A stretch of DNA of 8,312 nucleotides. Source: an uncultured Peptococcaceae bacterium. Its GTDB lineage: Bacteria > Bacillota > Peptococcia > Peptococcales > Peptococcaceae. Below the pieces are notes generated by a model. That model worked only from the letters and a program-made list of their open reading frames with translations, was not told where the DNA came from and ran no database searches. Location of the stretch: NCBI GenBank assembly GCA_902496505.1, contig CABVBB010000069.1:1-8312 (forward strand), given 5' to 3'. Positions 5,432 to 8,312 of this stretch are shown one piece after another (position 1 is the stretch's first letter; each line of letters opens with the position of its first letter). A program made the position numbers and the translations under genes.

Positions 5432-6149
5432 CAGCTGCCGCCTCTCCGGCATACCAGAGATACGCCTCTTCTAATGCATCACAGGGACTATTGGCAATCG
5501 CTTCCTGCGGGGTGCCGCAGAAAACCAGCTGCCCGGCCCGCAAAATAGCGATCCGGTCGCACAGCCGCTCCACTTCCTCCATATAATGGGAGGTCAAAAA
5601 TATGCTGACGCCCTGCTCTTTCAAAGCGGCCAGCCGTTTCCAGACCGTCTGGCGAGCCAGCATATCCAAGCCGGCTGTCAGCTCGTCCAAAAAAACCACC
5701 TCGGGCTGGGGCAGCAGCGCCAGGACAGTGAACAGCCTCTGCCGCTGACCGCCCGATAGCTGACTGACCATTTGTCCGCCAGCTTCGCCCAGCCTAAATT
5801 GTTTCAAAAACTCTCGCCACTCTGCCGGCGCCTGATATAACGACGCCATTTCCTGACAAAGCTCCGCCACAGTGATCTGCTCAGCATAGCCATTTTCCTG
5901 AAACTGAACGCCGACGCGCTGAAAAAGCTGCCGCCTCTTCCTTTGCACCACCTGCCCCAAGATCAGCGACGTCCCCTGCTCCGGCTGGCGAGTACCCACT
6001 AAACATTCCACCAAAGTGCTTTTGCCTGCGCCATTAGCACCCAGCAGGCCAAATATCTCTCCCCGCCGGACGCTGAGACTGACATCTTGCAGCACTGCTC
6101 GGCCAGCATAGCTTTTGCCCAAGCCGCTGACCTCAATGACATACTCCAT
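5418..6149 (-). CDS. ABC transporter ATP-binding protein (ABC-2/drug-export type)
   Basis: 243 residues. ATG at 6149 follows AAAGGAGG by 8 nt, a near-perfect ribosome site. Motifs in order: Walker A GANGAGKS (37-44), Q-loop around Q82-Q84, signature LSGGQ (131-135), Walker B VVFLDE (151-156) with catalytic Glu156, and the switch His188 in TSHYMEE. All residues needed for ATP hydrolysis are present. Walker B is followed by LTAGLD rather than the usual PTAGLD. This is a single nucleotide-binding domain of the DrrA/CcmA-like group that pairs with an ABC-2 permease. The permease gene overlaps its 3' end. The complex would export a small molecule, antibiotic or peptide across the membrane; substrate unknown. 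The MerR-type regulator gene lies 60 bp upstream on the same strand and probably controls it. Confidence 0.93.
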   Translation of the reverse strand: MEYVIEVSGLGKSYAGRAVLQDVSLSVRRGEIFGLLGANGAGKSTLVECLVGTRQPEQGTSLILGQVVQRKRRQLFQRVGVQFQENGYAEQITVAELCQEMASLYQAPAEWREFLKQFRLGEAGGQMVSQLSGGQRQRLFTVLALLPQPEVVFLDELTAGLDMLARQTVWKRLAALKEQGVSIFLTSHYMEEVERLCDRIAILRAGQLVFCGTPQEAIANSPCDALEEAYLWYAGEAAADERF

Positions 6150-6182
6150 ATTTACTGCCTCCTTTGTCTGATGTACAACGAC

Positions 6183-6226
6183 AGCATAACACGCCGGGGC
6201 AGCTTGGGGTCATAATGGAGGGTCTT
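6183..6226 (-). promoter_or_regulatory. Candidate MerR operator and promoter upstream of the ABC genes
   Basis: On the minus strand, ACCCTCCATTATGACCCCA-GC (within 6202-6226) matches the element upstream of the regulator gene (7010-7034) at 17 of 22 positions. A TATGCT hexamer (complement of 6183-6188) follows; the same hexamer follows the other copy. The element overlaps the stop codon of the MerR-type gene. The spacing from element to hexamer differs by 4 nt between copies and no good -35 box is visible, so the promoter assignment is tentative. Confidence 0.4.
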
Positions 6227-6968
6227 GAAATTGCTGAGCCATCTGTCTGATCTTGGCCAGCACCTGCTGACCGTTTGCTTCAGCCCGCTCCAGGGAAGTC
6301 AGCAGCTGATCACAGACAGAGATGATCTCTTCTCGGGCGGCTGGCGTATCGATGATCTGACGCAGCGCTCCGGCGGATGGTTTTTGGGGGATGCTCAGCA
6401 GCCGCAGGATGGCTGTCAGCGAATAATTGGCACAGCGCAGCGTGCGGATCAGTTTGAGCCGCTGGCCATCGGCAGCGTCATACATCCGCTTGCCTTGCTG
6501 GAAATGCTTTTCTCCCAACAGACCATTGCGCTCCCAATTGCGCAGCGTTTCCACGGATATGCCCAGCTCTCGAGCCATCTGCGTTCTCGTCAGCCACTGC
6601 TCCGGCAAATTAGGCGGCAAGGCTTCCCAAAGCGCGCCAGACATACGCAGACTTTCTTCAGCGTTGAGCCGCTCGCTGGCTAAATGCTCTAAATAGGCCT
6701 GACACTGCTGCTGGGCTCCCTGCCAGTCCAGTGCTGCCACTGCCTTCAGCACGCTGATCATTTGCTTACGCAGGCCATTTTGCAGCACTTCCACCTCTAG
6801 CGCCAGCCGGATCAAGCGGACCTCTTCCAAATGCAGCTTGGTAAAAACGCGGTAACCATTGGCCAGGCGCTGAGGCGGCGTCAAAAGCCCCAGTTTTTCA
6901 TACAGCCGCACGGTATTGGGATGGATATGGTTCATTCTGGCGATCTCCGCCGTCTGATAGATGCCCAT
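6210..6968 (-). CDS. MerR-family transcriptional regulator with two MerR DNA-binding domains
   Basis: 252 residues from ATG 6968, which has AAGGAG 8 nt upstream; a GTG nine bases earlier overlaps that site. The first MerR helix-turn-helix/wing spans about 3-70 (YQTAEIARMN, then NTVRLYEKLGLL and NGYRVF). A second spans about 125-191 (LTRTQMARELGISVETLRNWERNGLL, split here at the turn; then RMYDAADGQRL). Between them is a helical region of roughly 55 residues, and the C-terminus (200-252) is again helical, resembling the MerR dimerisation helix. There is no Cys-rich metal site and no GyrI-like drug-binding domain. MerR proteins bind between stretched -35 and -10 boxes and activate by DNA twisting (family knowledge). 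Position directly upstream of the ABC genes, same strand, suggests it controls them and itself. Two binding domains in one chain could let a monomer act like a MerR dimer (inference). Confidence 0.88.
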   Translation of the reverse strand: MGIYQTAEIARMNHIHPNTVRLYEKLGLLTPPQRLANGYRVFTKLHLEEVRLIRLALEVEVLQNGLRKQMISVLKAVAALDWQGAQQQCQAYLEHLASERLNAEESLRMSGALWEALPPNLPEQWLTRTQMARELGISVETLRNWERNGLLGEKHFQQGKRMYDAADGQRLKLIRTLRCANYSLTAILRLLSIPQKPSAGALRQIIDTPAAREEIISVCDQLLTSLERAEANGQQVLAKIRQMAQQFQDPPL

Positions 6969-6994
6969 TTTACTCACTCCTTTTGACCTATCCT

Positions 6995-7034
6995 AGCATA
7001 GTCTGCCCTGCCTGGTGTTCTAGTGGAGGGTTGG
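6995..7034 (-). promoter_or_regulatory. Candidate MerR operator and promoter upstream of the regulator gene
   Basis: On the minus strand an ACCCTCCACTAGAACACCA-like element (7010-7034) is followed 9 nt later by TATGCT (complement of 6995-7000) and then the ribosome site of the regulator. It shares 17 of 22 positions with the element at 6202-6226. ACCCTCC-type half-sites are common in MerR-family operators. No convincing -35 is visible, as is often true of activator-dependent promoters. Confidence 0.4.
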
Positions 7035-7039
7035 TCCGC

Positions 7040-7084
7040 AAAAAAAATCCCCCGCCAGCAGAAGATCCCTTCTGCCAGCGGGGG
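7040..7084 (-). terminator. Intrinsic terminator of the formate--tetrahydrofolate ligase gene
   Basis: On the minus strand a GC-rich 16-position stem (arms 7069-7084 and 7049-7064, 14 positions paired, with two adjacent mismatches inside) closes a 4-nt loop and is followed by eight T residues (complement of 7040-7047). It starts 14 nt after the stop codon at 7099. This is the strongest terminator in the window and isolates the ligase gene from the regulator/ABC unit. Confidence 0.92.
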
Positions 7085-7098
7085 CTTATATCTTATGC

Positions 7099-8312
7099 TT
7101 AGAACAATCCGGTGATCTTGCCGTCGTTGTCCACGTCGATCTTTTCAGCGGACGGGACTTTGGGCAGTCCTGGCATGGTCATGATATCGCCGGTGTAGAC
7201 GACGATGAAGCCAGCGCCTGCGGATACTTTGACGCGGTTGATGGTGATGTGGAAACCTTCCGGCGCGCCCAATTTGCTGGGATCGTCAGAGAAGGAATAC
7301 TGGGTCTTGGCCATGCAGATGGGCAGTTCAGCGTAGCCCAGCTGCTCCAGCTGCTTGATCTCTTTGAGTGCGGAGGGCGCATAGTCTACGCCGGCTGCAC
7401 CGTAGATCTTGGTCGCAATGGCTTTGATCTTGTCCTGGATGGACTCTTTGACATCGTAGGTGAAGTGCAGCTCACCTTTGGGCTGCTCAGCCAGACGAAT
7501 GACTTCCTGAGCCAATTCCTGACCGCCCTGGCTGCCTTTGGCCCAGACTTCGGAGAGCGCGACGTTGACGCCCAGCTCTTTGCAGCGGCTGTAGACCAGC
7601 TGTAATTCTTCCTCACTGTCCGTGGGGAAGCGGTTGATAGCGACCACTGCGGGCAGACCAAAGCCCTGGGTGATGTTTTTGATATGACGGAGCAGATTGG
7701 GCAGACCTTTTTCCAGTGCTTCGGCATTGGGCTGATTGAGCTGATCCTTAGGCACGCCGCCGTTGTATTTGAGGGCGCGCACTGTGGCTACGATGACCAC
7801 AGCGTCCGGCTGGAGACCAGCCATGCGGCATTTGATATCCAAGAATTTTTCAGCGCCCAAGTCAGCGCCGAAACCAGCCTCAGTGACAACATAATCGCCT
7901 AATTTGAGCGCCATGCGGGTCGCCATCACGCTGTTGCAGCCGTGAGCGATATTGGCGAAGGGGCCGCCGTGGATGAAGGCTGGCGTATGCTCCAAAGTCT
8001 GCACCAGATTGGGCTTGAGGGCATCCTTGAGCAGTGCAGCCATAGCGCCTTCGCTTTTCAGCTGACCAGCGGTCACTGGCTGATCGTCAAAAGTGTAGCC
8101 GATAACGATCTTGGAGAGTTTTTCCTTAAGGTCGTCGATATTTTTGGACAAGCAGAGAATAGCCATGATCTCAGAAGCCACTGTGATGTCGAAGCCGTCC
8201 TCTCTGGGCATGCCGTTGGGCTTGCCGTGCAGACCGCTGACGATGTAGCGCAGCTGACGGTCATTCATGTCTACGCAGCGTTTCCAGGTGATCTTGCGGG
8301 GATCGATGCCCA
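7099..8312 (-). CDS. fhs: Formate--tetrahydrofolate ligase, C-terminal part (5' end outside window)
   Basis: The frame is open from the right edge to TAA at 7099, giving about 403 codons. The family is about 555-560 residues, so roughly 150 N-terminal residues, including the ATP P-loop, are outside. The Met at 8268 is internal: upstream codons read [18 protein letters not shown], as in known ligases. Recognisable family stretches include [56 protein letters not shown] and a C-terminus ending IMTMPGLPK...GKITGLF. The enzyme joins formate to tetrahydrofolate with ATP, forming 10-formyl-THF for purine synthesis, one-carbon metabolism and, in acetogens, the methyl branch of the Wood-Ljungdahl pathway. 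It is a cytoplasmic homotetramer (family knowledge). No frameshift or missing block is seen. A strong terminator follows and no neighbouring gene shares its unit inside the window. Confidence 0.97.
   Translation of the reverse strand, partial: GIDPRKITWKRCVDMNDRQLRYIVSGLHGKPNGMPREDGFDITVASEIMAILCLSKNIDDLKEKLSKIVIGYTFDDQPVTAGQLKSEGAMAALLKDALKPNLVQTLEHTPAFIHGGPFANIAHGCNSVMATRMALKLGDYVVTEAGFGADLGAEKFLDIKCRMAGLQPDAVVIVATVRALKYNGGVPKDQLNQPNAEALEKGLPNLLRHIKNITQGFGLPAVVAINRFPTDSEEELQLVYSRCKELGVNVALSEVWAKGSQGGQELAQEVIRLAEQPKGELHFTYDVKESIQDKIKAIATKIYGAAGVDYAPSALKEIKQLEQLGYAELPICMAKTQYSFSDDPSKLGAPEGFHITINRVKVSAGAGFIVVYTGDIMTMPGLPKVPSAEKIDVDNDGKITGLF

Noticed and set aside
8266..8268. Met at 8268 as the start of the formate--tetrahydrofolate ligase
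   Set aside because: The frame stays open to the window edge with residues typical of the family upstream of this Met, and about 150 N-terminal residues would be missing. The gene is cut by the window, not truncated.

Overview
The window looks like chromosomal DNA of a low- to mid-GC Bacillota (Firmicutes) bacterium, probably an anaerobe. The signs are strong AGGAG-type ribosome binding sites, sigma-A promoters, a BlaR1-type M56 protease, CopY/BlaI-like operator palindromes and a formate--tetrahydrofolate ligase. I cannot name the genus from the sequence. I see no tRNA, rRNA, CRISPR array, transposase or phage gene, and no gene-free stretch longer than 300 bases.

Left part (1-3383), all on the minus strand: two neighbouring cell-wall genes. 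The upstream one (2232-3383) is a secreted coiled-coil M23 (LytM-type) peptidase with an intact active site. The downstream one (125-2017) is a BlaR1/MecR1-like M56 membrane metalloprotease whose extracellular C-terminus carries an M23 domain where BlaR1 has a penicillin-binding sensor. The last 157 residues of the two proteins align without gaps at about 73% identity, so the fusion looks like a copy of the neighbour's 3' end. In the fused copy the catalytic His of the M23 domain is Gln (residue 579). The fusion gene has its own promoter (TTGACA-N17-TAGTAT) between two ACGACTRCWGTCGT palindromes, as expected for BlaI/CopY-type repression, but no blaI gene is in the window. At the extreme left a further minus-strand promoter with an inverted repeat at its start site serves a gene beyond the window.

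Middle part (3569-4688), plus strand: a fumarylacetoacetate hydrolase-family enzyme, then an unrecognised 80-residue protein with two membrane segments. They end at a strong hairpin terminator shared with the convergent genes on the right.

Right part (4689-6968), minus strand: a MerR-family regulator with two MerR DNA-binding domains in one chain, an ABC ATPase and an ABC-2 permease, forming a probable self-regulated export operon. A similar 22-bp element lies upstream of the regulator gene and again upstream of the ATPase gene. The permease reading frame is broken by a 1-nt shift at a GGGTTTC sequence, which reads either as an indel or as a possible -1 frameshift site.

Right edge (7040-8312), minus strand: the C-terminal roughly 70% of formate--tetrahydrofolate ligase, followed by a strong intrinsic terminator.

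Functionally, the left half suggests a cell-wall-linked signalling pair (BlaR1-like protease with a degenerate peptidoglycan-hydrolase domain beside the active hydrolase). The right half is a drug/peptide exporter cassette and a one-carbon housekeeping gene.
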